Origin: Flavobacterium sp. ASW18X
GTDB lineage: Bacteria > Bacteroidota > Bacteroidia > Flavobacteriales > Flavobacteriaceae
NCBI RefSeq assembly: GCF_005144745.1
Contig: NZ_SWKK01000013.1
Span: 1 to 39,344 of the forward strand
Reading direction: 5' to 3'
Length of the DNA: 39,344 nucleotides
In this document: piece by piece, positions 30,613 to 39,342 of the stretch
Position numbering within the stretch: the stretch's first letter is position 1
Layout of the letters: the number at the start of each line of letters is the position of its first letter
The notes under the pieces: generated by a model
What the model was told of the DNA's origin: nothing
Seen by the model: the letters and a program-made list of their open reading frames with translations, nothing else
Databases searched by the model: none
Translations under genes and position numbers: made by a program

Positions 30613-31290
30613 ATGAAAACAACACGCAAACACCTAAATGGCGGTTTAACTACTACATGGGGCACCCTGTTTTTAGCTATGCTATTTGTAGCAAGCTGCG
30701 CAGAAACTCCCAAAAAAGAAAAAACTCCGGAACAAGAAAAGATTACCGAACAAGAACCCACTACCAAAATGGTATCTGCCCCTAAACAAATTATAAGTAT
30801 AGAAGAAGCAGACCAACTTTTTACTAATTATACTGAACGCCGAGCCAATGCCATTTTAAAAATGGAATTAGCAGAACAAGCTGCGGAAGAAAAAGAATTT
30901 GTACCCACACGTTTTGTAACGTTTGATATTAATGTACTAAAGGAGTATATAGCCTTTGTAGAACAAGAAGGAAATAAAGCAGGCACACAAGTAGATAGCT
31001 TAAGAATTTACTTGGGTAATTATGGTAAAAACAAAGAGAGTTGGAAAAAGAAAAAAAGAAACACCGTATTTTTTGTGCCAGCAGCTAAAACAGCAGAAGG
31101 TTATGGTGGCATTTTTATAAATGATGAAGGAAAAGCAATGCTTATCCGTGATTATTTAGCAACCGAGCAAGATACCCCACAACAAAAAGCATCGTTATTG
31201 CCAACTTTTACTCCTACACCACCACAAAACCAAAGTTTAATTTTAAATGTTGGTGAAGGTGGACCGCCGCCAAGACCTGATTTTCAGTAA
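30613..31290 (+). CDS. Hypothetical lipoprotein with charged linker
   Basis: This 225-aa protein has a signal peptide with a long N-region and lipobox at C29 (FVASC). A lysine/glutamate/threonine-rich linker follows (about 30-60), then a compact alpha/beta domain (about 64-170, EADQLFTNYTERRANAIL, then FVTFDINVLKEYIAFVEQE and SLRIYLGNYG). The proline-rich tail ends in GGPPPRPDFQ. I recognise no family. Only 9 nt separate it from the first of two 7-TM genes, so it probably forms an operon with them. Confidence 0.75.
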   Translation: MKTTRKHLNGGLTTTWGTLFLAMLFVASCAETPKKEKTPEQEKITEQEPTTKMVSAPKQIISIEEADQLFTNYTERRANAILKMELAEQAAEEKEFVPTRFVTFDINVLKEYIAFVEQEGNKAGTQVDSLRIYLGNYGKNKESWKKKKRNTVFFVPAAKTAEGYGGIFINDEGKAMLIRDYLATEQDTPQQKASLLPTFTPTPPQNQSLILNVGEGGPPPRPDFQ

Positions 31291-31299
31291 TCACCAAAA

Positions 31300-31989
31300 A
31301 TGCTACAAGAAATAACCACAATTATTAAGGGTCACTATAGTATTATAATTTACTTGGTGACTCTTATCATAAGTTTAATTACCTACAGAAAATATTTTGA
31401 TACTGTTTTAAAATATTTTCCAATGCTTATTGCTTATACTTTTCTTAATGAACTATTAGGTTATTTTATTAGATACAATGAAAACTTTCTATTATTCACT
31501 AACCTATCATTGAGTAGCGCTAATGATATTATCTACAATATTTTTCTAATTATTTTTTACAGCTATTTCTTTTTTGTCTATTACCGTCTTGTACATAAAG
31601 TTAGCTACAGAAAAATAATTAAATACCTCTATTTTTTAGTAGTGTTAGCTTTCTTGGTAAATTCTATGTTTACCAATCCACTGACGTATTTACTTTATGC
31701 TGCCAATGCAATCGGTTCTTATGGCCTACTAATTGTTATTGTTTTGTACAAATTAGACCCAAAAGAATATAGACCTTGGCTTATAGAAAAACTAAACCTA
31801 ATGTCTTGGATTAGTTTAGGGTTATTTATTTTTCATACCTTTTTTCCCATCATATTAATTATTGGTTTTGTAAATGTAGACTTATGGTATTTATTACATT
31901 TAAGAACAGTTTTACGCTTACTAATTATACTTATGTATTCTTTATTTAGTGTTGGGTTTATGCTAAGCACAAGACGTGCTTTTAGATAA
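31300..31989 (+). CDS. 7-TM protein of unknown family (paralogue 1)
   Basis: This 229-aa protein is almost all membrane: seven predicted helices (about 13-28, 38-56, 78-99, 106-124, 130-150, 166-188, 201-222). Characteristic segments are SLITYRKYFDT and LIAYTFLNELLG, both shared nearly exactly with the next gene, and a basic STRRAFR end. Loops are short and carry no catalytic motif. It has no partner domain. Its close link to the preceding lipoprotein gene (9 nt) suggests a common envelope role. Unknown function. Confidence 0.75.
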   Translation: MLQEITTIIKGHYSIIIYLVTLIISLITYRKYFDTVLKYFPMLIAYTFLNELLGYFIRYNENFLLFTNLSLSSANDIIYNIFLIIFYSYFFFVYYRLVHKVSYRKIIKYLYFLVVLAFLVNSMFTNPLTYLLYAANAIGSYGLLIVIVLYKLDPKEYRPWLIEKLNLMSWISLGLFIFHTFFPIILIIGFVNVDLWYLLHLRTVLRLLIILMYSLFSVGFMLSTRRAFR

Positions 31990-32073
31990 CTTGCTCATTT
32001 CAAGATACTTTTAACACTTGTTGAGTTTTCCCTATTTTTGCCGCCACAATTGAGCAATGACTAAAAACCAACT

Positions 32074-32727
32074 GTGACTATTCTTATTGTTTATTTTATA
32101 ACATTAATAGTAAGCCTTATAACCTACAAACGTTATTCTGACACCTACTTGGCATATTTTCCTATCTTAATTGCTTATACCTTCTTAAATGAATTACTAG
32201 GGTTTCTTATTATTAAATTTCCAGAATTTAGTCTGGTAAAAGAAATAAAATACCACACCCACAATACCGCTATTTACACGCTTTACTCACTAATTTTTTT
32301 CTCTTACTGTATTAGTGTTTACCATAAGGTTTTTAAAGCTAAGCTACAGAAATGGATGTGTAAAATTGCTTATATTATAGTTTGGTTGGTTTTTGGAGTT
32401 TCCTACTTTTTAAAAAACGTTTTTTACCAGAATTTCTACGTCAGTAATAGCATTGGAGCTTTTTTAGTGGTGCTACTCATAGTACTATACTTTTTACAGC
32501 TTCGGAGACATCAACACAGAGCTTACCGCTATAATCTCTTAAGTTATTTTAGCATAGGTATGCTATTATCTAATCTTTACTTGCCCATTTTTATGCTAAC
32601 AAGCAATCTTTATCCTGAGCTTTACCAGACATTTTATTTAAGGGATATTTTATTCTTAGTCACCAGTGCTGTCTATGGTATTTTTACCATAGGTTTTTTA
32701 ACATCTAGAAGATGGGCTTTTGCCTAA
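32074..32727 (+). CDS. 7-TM protein of unknown family (paralogue 2), GTG start
   Basis: This 217-aa protein is clearly homologous to the preceding gene (SLITYKRYSDT, LIAYTFLNELLG, and matching helix spacing), so the two come from a tandem duplication with substantial divergence. The only usable start is GTG at 32074, because an in-frame stop lies 12 nt upstream. A six-codon ORF starting at the ATG 32057 ends in a TGA that overlaps this GTG, so either translation is coupled or a one-base frameshift has moved the N-terminus. Compared with paralogue 1 about ten residues are missing at the N-terminus. It ends 6 nt from the convergent GH5-like gene. Confidence 0.7.
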   Translation: MTILIVYFITLIVSLITYKRYSDTYLAYFPILIAYTFLNELLGFLIIKFPEFSLVKEIKYHTHNTAIYTLYSLIFFSYCISVYHKVFKAKLQKWMCKIAYIIVWLVFGVSYFLKNVFYQNFYVSNSIGAFLVVLLIVLYFLQLRRHQHRAYRYNLLSYFSIGMLLSNLYLPIFMLTSNLYPELYQTFYLRDILFLVTSAVYGIFTIGFLTSRRWAFA

Positions 32728-32733
32728 TCTTTT

Positions 32734-34278
32734 TTAATTGGAAGAAATAACCTGCATTACTTTTTTTGGCTCACCCTCGTAATTAAGAACTCCCATATGT
32801 TTTTGTGGTATTGTAACCCATGGTTTTTTACCAAAAATAGCAGGAGGTAATTCTTTAAAATCATACAACGTCCAGGCAATAAAATGCTGCTCTTGCTCTC
32901 TCACTTTATCCAAAATATACTTGTAATGTGCCTTCTGTTTGTTTTCTGAGTTACCAAAAAATGCCTTTTTCCAAGTATGCAGCCCAAATTCTCCTACCAC
33001 TACAGGTTTATCCGTATGGCTTTGCCATTTGTTGTACTCTCCTGCAAAACGGTCTAAATCTTGGTAAAAGTGAAACGTTAAAAAATCTGTAGGGCTATCC
33101 TTTGCTAAAAAGGGATGTGGATGCAACCAGCCTATGGTTAATAAGTGATTGGGGTCATAATATTTAATACGTTCCATGGCAAATTCTAGCCAAGATTTTA
33201 CTTCTGCCTCAGAATGGACTTGCATATCTAAATCTGCCTCATTTTTTACATCCCAAGCCAAAATAGCTTTGTGTTTTTTTAATGGTGCTACAATTTGTTT
33301 TATGTGCTGCTCCGTCAAAGACCAATTAATGATATTGTAATTCCCAAAGAAGTCAAAAAGTGTAACAATCACCTTTACTTCCTCTTCTTCTGCGATATCC
33401 AAGGTTCTTTTTAACTGCGCTAGCAAAACAGGATTTACATTCTCTCTCCCAAAATCATTAAAATTGACAAATATCCGAGCCGTGTTGAATCCCAATTCTC
33501 GAATCAATTTAAAATCTTGAGCTATAATACTATCGTTAAATTTAGAACCAAACATTTCCCATGGACTGTCTTTTGGATAGTAATTTATACCCCTTATATA
33601 AAATGGAACTCCATTATACACCAAGTTTTTTTCTTTACGTTGAACCAAATCTGCAACAATACTATCTGGCTTAACTTTAATAGTATCTTCAGCGTTAGAA
33701 CGCACCATATGGCGAATACGCCAAAAGCCATCCTCTAACAGCATTACTATTTTGTAGTTAGAGATACTCTTATGTTGCCCTACTAAACTATCGCCCTTAA
33801 AAATACGCTGCACCTCTCTAACCCCCTTATCGTCAAATGCTACCAATTTACCATCTGCAGAAAAGAAATTGATATCTATATTATGACTTAGCGTTGTACT
33901 GTGTACGGTAACATTATTTTTCTTGTTTAAATCGATATAATCATAAAGATTTACACGGGAACTATCCGTATAAAAATCAGCTATCCCCTTAGTTGTATTT
34001 ACAGAAAAACTGATATTCCTTACATACCAAGAATCGGTGTAATCCCGTTGCAATTCTCCCATATTTTTTTCTAGAAACTCACGCCCCGGATTCTCTACAT
34101 TACTAAAAGAAAACAGTGGTTTATAGTAATCATTGACCCTTAGCACTTTTGCCATCATCTGCTCCCTATCTGCCCCAGATTTCACAAATGCCAATACACT
34201 CCCTATTCCCCGTACGATAAAGAAATTAGCTGCTAAAAAAATAGCAATTAGGATCACTCTATAAACCCACCTACTCAT
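32734..34278 (-). CDS. Membrane-anchored GH5-like glycoside hydrolase with NTF2-like domain
   Basis: This 514-aa protein has an N-terminal TM anchor (about 7-27) and no signal cleavage site. An NTF2-like domain (about 45-195, with NVTVHSTTLSHNIDINFFSA and LLEDGFWRIRHMV, motif strings given separately) is followed by a (beta/alpha)8 hydrolase barrel (about 215-510). Likely acid/base E347 in AWDVKNEADL and nucleophile E430 in VVVGEFGLHT have clan GH-A spacing; the family number (GH5-like) is by resemblance. The active site faces the periplasm. The start overlaps the stop of the upstream gene by 8 bp. It is the last gene of a three-gene operon with a beta-sandwich protein and a GT-C-like protein. 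The substrate is unknown. Confidence 0.82.
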   Translation of the reverse strand: MSRWVYRVILIAIFLAANFFIVRGIGSVLAFVKSGADREQMMAKVLRVNDYYKPLFSFSNVENPGREFLEKNMGELQRDYTDSWYVRNISFSVNTTKGIADFYTDSSRVNLYDYIDLNKKNNVTVHSTTLSHNIDINFFSADGKLVAFDDKGVREVQRIFKGDSLVGQHKSISNYKIVMLLEDGFWRIRHMVRSNAEDTIKVKPDSIVADLVQRKEKNLVYNGVPFYIRGINYYPKDSPWEMFGSKFNDSIIAQDFKLIRELGFNTARIFVNFNDFGRENVNPVLLAQLKRTLDIAEEEEVKVIVTLFDFFGNYNIINWSLTEQHIKQIVAPLKKHKAILAWDVKNEADLDMQVHSEAEVKSWLEFAMERIKYYDPNHLLTIGWLHPHPFLAKDSPTDFLTFHFYQDLDRFAGEYNKWQSHTDKPVVVGEFGLHTWKKAFFGNSENKQKAHYKYILDKVREQEQHFIAWTLYDFKELPPAIFGKKPWVTIPQKHMGVLNYEGEPKKVMQVISSN

Positions 34279-35728
34279 CTGTTAATGTCTTAGTAAACTG
34301 TTTTTCTAAGCCTAATAAGGCCAGTTTAAATTGATATTTTCCTGACGGATAATAAAAATCCCTTAGGATAAACTCCGTAGTACCACCAACGGTATATTGT
34401 ACAACTTCTTTTTCCTTACCATTGCTTATTATGGTTAGCACTACCTCTGTACCATTTGGGACCAGTTGCCCCATATAACTTGTAATAGGCCCTACTATTA
34501 TTTTACGGTCCTTATTTACAAAAGCTACAGGAAAATCTTGTGTTATATTTTTAAAAGAAATTTCTAGCAAATTGCTTTTTGCAAGACCTGGAACGAATGC
34601 CTGCACCGACCAATTAACAGCCTGAACAGGATGCTGAATCTTTGTAGTTGCAACCCCTTTTACGGTTTTAGCAAAAGCGGAGAGCTTTTTTCCTGAGTCT
34701 GTAGTAATTAAAAAACGGACAATAGTTCCATTTTGCAATTCATTGCCATAAATATCTAGAAGGCGTTCCGTTTTTAAAGTAACCACCTCATTACCATCTG
34801 CATATCCGTGTTCTTTAGATTGATAAATTGTAAAGTCGTCTGGAGAAAAAGGATATACATCCGTAGTTTTCTCTTTAGTGGTCACTCCATTTTCACTGGT
34901 CATGGACACTGTAATTTTACCCGTTTCCGTGTAAGAATAAAACCGTTTGTACGCCACATAATCTTTTGTTTTCAACTCGTGAACGCTTTGTGTTTCTTTA
35001 AAATTTTCGTTTACAGTAATTTCTGTTTTATCTGGCATAGGATTATCATAATCGTCTACCGGAACCACAGTTAGCATCGTAAAATCTCTACCGCCTGCCA
35101 AAATAATTCTTGGCCCAAAATAAGACTCTATAAAATCTATTTTCTCCGTTGCTGTAGTGACATTTATTGCATCTGTATAAATCACCTTTTCCCCATAAGT
35201 TAAGGTAAGTTGTATTACCCCTATCTTTTCTGCTACGTTATCTGGCAAGGTAAAATTCACTTTACCATTGATTATTTTTTCTGTTAAGACTACTGGTCCA
35301 TAAGAGGTGTGCGCAACAGCCATTAAATCAACATTAGGATAACAAGGCACTAAGTACTCCAAACTAATTTTTTGACCAGCTATGAATACTTCTGAATGAT
35401 TTGATTGCACCTCACAATCATAGGTTACATATACTTTTTCTCTGTAAGTAACTAAGTCTGTTTTGGTAATTGTTTTGGTTATTAGTAAGAGAAAAAGTAA
35501 TACTATTATTGGACTTGCTACACCAAAAATTCTACTAAACGGCCTTAACTTTTTATAATCCTTATAAGGAAAAAGCCATATTCTTTTAATGTACTTTAGG
35601 TTAACCCATACAAATTTAAGTGGCCAAAACAACCACGCCTTTCGGTACCATTTTCCAAATTTTCTTTGGATGGGCAACAAAAAGAAAAGCAGTAGCTTTT
35701 TAAAATATGTAAACAGCTTTTTTAGCAT
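34271..35728 (-). CDS. Single-TM protein with extracytoplasmic Ig/invasin-like beta-sandwich domains
   Basis: This 485-aa protein has a basic, aromatic N-terminal region (about 1-66, rich in K, R, W, F), which probably lies on the inner face of the membrane. One TM helix (about 70-86, ASPIIVLLFLLLITKT) follows, then about 400 residues of beta-rich periplasmic domains. One segment (NELQNGTIVRFLITTDSG then VATTKIQHPVQ) resembles the invasin/intimin-type Ig fold (Big_1). No catalytic residues are visible. It is 4 nt downstream of the GT-C-like gene and overlaps the GH5-like gene by 8 bp, so the three are co-translated. It is perhaps a scaffold or glycan-guiding subunit; this is inference. Confidence 0.75.
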   Translation of the reverse strand: MLKKLFTYFKKLLLFFLLPIQRKFGKWYRKAWLFWPLKFVWVNLKYIKRIWLFPYKDYKKLRPFSRIFGVASPIIVLLFLLLITKTITKTDLVTYREKVYVTYDCEVQSNHSEVFIAGQKISLEYLVPCYPNVDLMAVAHTSYGPVVLTEKIINGKVNFTLPDNVAEKIGVIQLTLTYGEKVIYTDAINVTTATEKIDFIESYFGPRIILAGGRDFTMLTVVPVDDYDNPMPDKTEITVNENFKETQSVHELKTKDYVAYKRFYSYTETGKITVSMTSENGVTTKEKTTDVYPFSPDDFTIYQSKEHGYADGNEVVTLKTERLLDIYGNELQNGTIVRFLITTDSGKKLSAFAKTVKGVATTKIQHPVQAVNWSVQAFVPGLAKSNLLEISFKNITQDFPVAFVNKDRKIIVGPITSYMGQLVPNGTEVVLTIISNGKEKEVVQYTVGGTTEFILRDFYYPSGKYQFKLALLGLEKQFTKTLTDE

Positions 35729-35732
35729 TCTT

Positions 35733-38700
35733 TTAATCTGGAGACCCTATATAATTGTTGATTTCTATTTTGATGTAGGAGTAAATATCACCGTCTACAG
35801 GAATCAAATCTGTGTAAAACAAGTCTGGTTTACGGTGCTCCAAATATTTCTGCTTTATATCGTCATTAGGCAATCCATTTACAAACCAAGAATCCTTTTC
35901 TTGGTGATAATTAAAGTAACATGGAAATTTTTTCAACTTAAATTCAAAGGGGCTTTTACGCTGTGGGCGTATGGTTTGCATCACTATATCTTCATCTACC
36001 CAAACCAACTCGTTATCATCATTGTAGTAAGAAATTATGAGCTGTGGAATGGTAACATCAGAAATTCCGTAATTGTAGAGATAGCCTGTTACCCTATCGT
36101 CCTCTATTTGTACATCATTCAACGTAACTTCTCTATACAAATCTTGACTAGAACCATTGGCAGATATTTGTAAATCAAAAATCTGAGGATATTCTTGCCA
36201 TACCATAGGTGTAAACGTATCTGGGTCAAACACCTGTGGCATGCTATCTTTTATCTTTTGCCATGCCACGGCTTCAAAGTGAATTTTAAAAGCCGAATGT
36301 TCTTTTGGTAGCAACTTGTGTTTTACAAAATTCTGAGCATTATATACTCCCATTTCTTTGTAATCTTTGGTATAAATAGTAGACTTTACATTAATATCTG
36401 CGGGTAGATTGTCTATATTTTGTAGTCTACCAATAATGTAAAACTGATTATCACTTTCTATAAGCTTGGCTTCTAAAACCTCCACAACAGGCTGAGGAAC
36501 AATATCTTCATGAAAAGTTTGTTGGGTTGTCACTCTACGCCTTCCGTGATTTTTATACTTAGGCTCACTTACAGAATACAGTTGCTCATTGGGCACATCA
36601 ACATCAAAAACATCTGGTACTATGTACCATTTATTGTCTTTCTTTTTATTTAGCTCATACACCGTGGTATCTAAAACATAAGTGAGCGGCGTAATAAATT
36701 CTGTATATACCCTAGCCTTGGCATGATTTTCCGTTCGGTCAAAAATATCAAACTCAATTCCATTAAGTTTTCCGTAAGAATTTAAAAGACCATCACTTAC
36801 AGAGGTTTCCAGCATAAATTGGTCAAAGGTCTTACCATAGTCTTCGTCATAATAGCTATGTGCTTTTTTAAATCGCTTAAAATCCAAATCATCATGGTAG
36901 GCTAAAATTACATTTTCCGGAGAAATTTGTTCTTGACTTTGAATAAAGAAGAAATAAATAATGTAGAAGATACACCCTAAGGTAAAAACAAACCACCCTG
37001 CCATAATACCCGCTAATTTTGGCTTAAATCCAAAAGTTACGGTACGGAATTTTTCGTACGCTGCGGGTTCCGTTTTTTTAAGCTTAAATGCCGAAATAAC
37101 AATTAACCTAATGTTTACAAATAAAGCAATCAACACCGTAGAAACAGGTATAATACCCCACATAAGTCTTTGATATCTAGGGTAATCTTTATACGGCTTT
37201 ATCTCAGGTATTGGTTTTATTCCCAGACGCTGCCAAACGGCTATACCATTAGCCAATGGCTTTATTCGTTCCCAACCGCAGAAATATAAAATTGGGTCAT
37301 AAAACTTGTCATTAGAAAATATGAACTTAATATTATACTTATCTGGCACTGTTAAAAACTGCTGTAGCGAGCCCAAACCCTCTACGCCTAAGAACTTAGC
37401 ATTTTCTAAGCGTTCCACTGCTCTGGTTGTCAACTCCGGCAAACGTCTTGCAGAATGGTAATTACCATCTATTTGTAAAGCATTTGTATTGGCAGAAAGC
37501 CAAGCCATTTGGTCTCCAAAACCTAATGTTAAATACCGCCACTTGTAATGTTCATCTGCTTGCAAGAAGTTGATGATAGGCTGCATATTTATCTTTTGGG
37601 GCTGTAATGGCTTAAAATATCCCAAATTAACTATAGAAACCGCGTTGAAAATAATCAGAAAACCAACCACAGCTCCCATTGCCCTGTGGGTTACAGAACC
37701 TAATTTTTTCTGTATAAAAGCTTTTAAATCTGTATGCGCAAAACGATATAAAAACTCACCATAAAATGGTAGAGCCATTATAGAGCCCCAAAGTGTAAAA
37801 CGGTCTAAGGTTAGAATATTAAACGCTGTATCTCCTAATAATAATCTAGGTAAAGGTGTGGTACCCCCTGTTCCTAATAAGGATAACATAGCAAAAGACA
37901 ACCCAAAGAAAATAAATCGTTTAGAAAAGAAACGATAATAGAAGTAGGGAAAAATAAACATCATGAAACCCCACGGAATAATAAAGAATGCCAATCCAGA
38001 AGAAGTCACCTCTAAAAAACTATCCCTAGAACCATGCGGTATAGGAACCTGAGTAATTGGCTCATTATGCGTAGTTATCCAATAGGGTAGAATCAACATC
38101 ACTAAACAGAATACTACACTTAAACCAAATATGACAATACGTGGCAAACATGGTTTTAACGCTTCCATAAAATGGCGTAATCGTACAGCCTTAAAACTAC
38201 CAGCCCGTTCTGAAGCTACATCCATCACCACCGTACCCATTAAAGGAGCTATAAAAAATACCATGCCAAACAGGGGTGTCACGTGGTGCGATGTAATTGT
38301 AAATGCCATCATGGACATGCAAACCAAGTAATACTTACCCTTACCTGTTTTTATGTATTTATATACTTCTGGCATAGCGTGCATTAGCATAGATACCCCA
38401 AAAAGACTTGGCAACTGTCCAAACACATGCAATGTTTCTATAAATGAAGAAGAAAAAACAGCAATTAAAGCTGTAAATCCTGCTATATCTCTGTTACCAG
38501 TCATCATTTTACCGTATCGGTAGGCGCCAGTAGTAAAAAGTGTTATAGCAACAAAACAGCAAACAAATAACCCAAACTTTAACCCTCCAATATAAGAAAA
38601 CAGCGCAATAAGTTGATGCACCAAAGGAGGATAAGTCATTACAGAAAAACCGGTATACCAACGTGGCTCCCATGGATCCCACCAACTATTTGCATAGTGA

Positions 38701-38825
38701 TCTGCAAAGAATAAGTGTATCAATGCATCGTAAGTCTTCTCTATAGTAAAGAAAACTCCCGCCCCATGGAATATTAGTGCCAAAATTAAGGCTGCTACCA
38801 GATATTTATTTGTTGTTATACGCAT
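35733..38825 (-). CDS. GT-C-like polytopic membrane protein with NTF2-like and beta-rich C-terminal domains
   Basis: This 1030-aa protein has about twelve TM helices in the first 630 residues, interrupted by a periplasmic domain (about 405-550). The first loop has YDALIHLFFADHYANSWWD (32-50) and a YPPL motif at 65-68, a pattern of GT-C fold or PTPS-related membrane proteins: acidic D33 with H37 and D42 are candidate catalytic or metal residues. The C-terminal region holds an NTF2-like domain (about 635-745, WYIVPDVFDVD) and a beta-sandwich region (about 760-1010). GT-C enzymes transfer sugars from lipid-phosphate donors outside the membrane. The exact family is uncertain, and a transferase reaction is inferred, not shown. 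It is the first gene of the operon, with no terminator before the next gene. Confidence 0.78.
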   Translation of the reverse strand: MRITTNKYLVAALILALIFHGAGVFFTIEKTYDALIHLFFADHYANSWWDPWEPRWYTGFSVMTYPPLVHQLIALFSYIGGLKFGLFVCCFVAITLFTTGAYRYGKMMTGNRDIAGFTALIAVFSSSFIETLHVFGQLPSLFGVSMLMHAMPEVYKYIKTGKGKYYLVCMSMMAFTITSHHVTPLFGMVFFIAPLMGTVVMDVASERAGSFKAVRLRHFMEALKPCLPRIVIFGLSVVFCLVMLILPYWITTHNEPITQVPIPHGSRDSFLEVTSSGLAFFIIPWGFMMFIFPYFYYRFFSKRFIFFGLSFAMLSLLGTGGTTPLPRLLLGDTAFNILTLDRFTLWGSIMALPFYGEFLYRFAHTDLKAFIQKKLGSVTHRAMGAVVGFLIIFNAVSIVNLGYFKPLQPQKINMQPIINFLQADEHYKWRYLTLGFGDQMAWLSANTNALQIDGNYHSARRLPELTTRAVERLENAKFLGVEGLGSLQQFLTVPDKYNIKFIFSNDKFYDPILYFCGWERIKPLANGIAVWQRLGIKPIPEIKPYKDYPRYQRLMWGIIPVSTVLIALFVNIRLIVISAFKLKKTEPAAYEKFRTVTFGFKPKLAGIMAGWFVFTLGCIFYIIYFFFIQSQEQISPENVILAYHDDLDFKRFKKAHSYYDEDYGKTFDQFMLETSVSDGLLNSYGKLNGIEFDIFDRTENHAKARVYTEFITPLTYVLDTTVYELNKKKDNKWYIVPDVFDVDVPNEQLYSVSEPKYKNHGRRRVTTQQTFHEDIVPQPVVEVLEAKLIESDNQFYIIGRLQNIDNLPADINVKSTIYTKDYKEMGVYNAQNFVKHKLLPKEHSAFKIHFEAVAWQKIKDSMPQVFDPDTFTPMVWQEYPQIFDLQISANGSSQDLYREVTLNDVQIEDDRVTGYLYNYGISDVTIPQLIISYYNDDNELVWVDEDIVMQTIRPQRKSPFEFKLKKFPCYFNYHQEKDSWFVNGLPNDDIKQKYLEHRKPDLFYTDLIPVDGDIYSYIKIEINNYIGSPD

Positions 38826-38943
38826 TACCTATTAAAACGCTAAAATATTTAGAAATAGGATAAATCTAATTTCTTATTATGGCAATACACAACGTATTTG
38901 TAAGATTTTACAACATTTTTCTAATGTGCATTAAATTTTGGAG
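38826..38943. promoter_or_regulatory. Upstream region of the GT-C/GH5-like operon
   Basis: These 118 AT-rich bp lie between the rpsT terminator and the start of the three-gene operon. The promoter should lie here. I could not identify paired -33/-7 boxes. Confidence 0.35.
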
Positions 38944-38980
38944 AAAAAAAAAGTCCTGATGGATTACCATCAGGACTTTA
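38944..38980 (-). terminator. Intrinsic terminator of rpsT
   Basis: A perfect 13-bp stem, AAAGTCCTGATGG / CCATCAGGACTTT, with a 4-nt loop, is followed on the minus strand by a run of nine Ts. It begins 20 nt after the rpsT stop. Confidence 0.93.
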
Positions 38981-39000
38981 TATCAAATAAAAAGTACTGC

Positions 39001-39252
39001 TTAAAGTGCAGCTACTTTTCTCATCAACTTACTCTTTAAGTTAGACGCCTTGTTTGTGTGAATGATATTCTTCTTAGCTAACTTATCAATCATACCAACA
39101 ACTGTAGGCAACAAAGCTTCTGCTTCTTTCTTGTCTTCTTCATTACGAAGCTTTTTAATAGCGTTACGTACAGTTTTATGTTGGTATCTGTTACGTAAAC
39201 GAACGGCTTCGTTTCTTCTAATTCTCTTTAATGCTGACTTATGATTTGCCAT
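39001..39252 (-). CDS. rpsT: 30S ribosomal protein S20
   Basis: This 83-aa basic helical ribosomal protein binds 16S rRNA at the base of the body of the 30S subunit. The N-terminus [20 protein letters not shown] is the typical S20 start and [19 protein letters not shown] the typical C-terminal helix. It lies 18 nt downstream of the tRNA-Glu 3' end on the same strand, without a visible promoter between them. It is followed by a strong terminator. Confidence 0.97.
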   Translation of the reverse strand: MANHKSALKRIRRNEAVRLRNRYQHKTVRNAIKKLRNEEDKKEAEALLPTVVGMIDKLAKKNIIHTNKASNLKSKLMRKVAAL

Positions 39253-39270
39253 TTTAAATTTTTGTTTTTG

Positions 39271-39342
39271 TAGCCCGTAGGGGAATCGAACCCCTGTTAC
39301 CAGGATGAAAACCTGGCGTCCTAACCCCTAGACGAACGGGCC
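39271..39342 (-). tRNA. tRNA-Glu (anticodon TTC)
   Basis: This is a 72-nt cloverleaf on the minus strand. The acceptor arm GGCCCGT pairs with ACGGGCT (one G-T pair), with discriminator A at 39271. The anticodon stem CCAGG/CCTGG encloses the loop TTTTCAT with anticodon TTC. The T arm GGGGT-TCGATTC-CCCTA is standard. CCA is not encoded. The rpsT gene starts 18 nt downstream. The promoter is outside the window. Confidence 0.97.
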
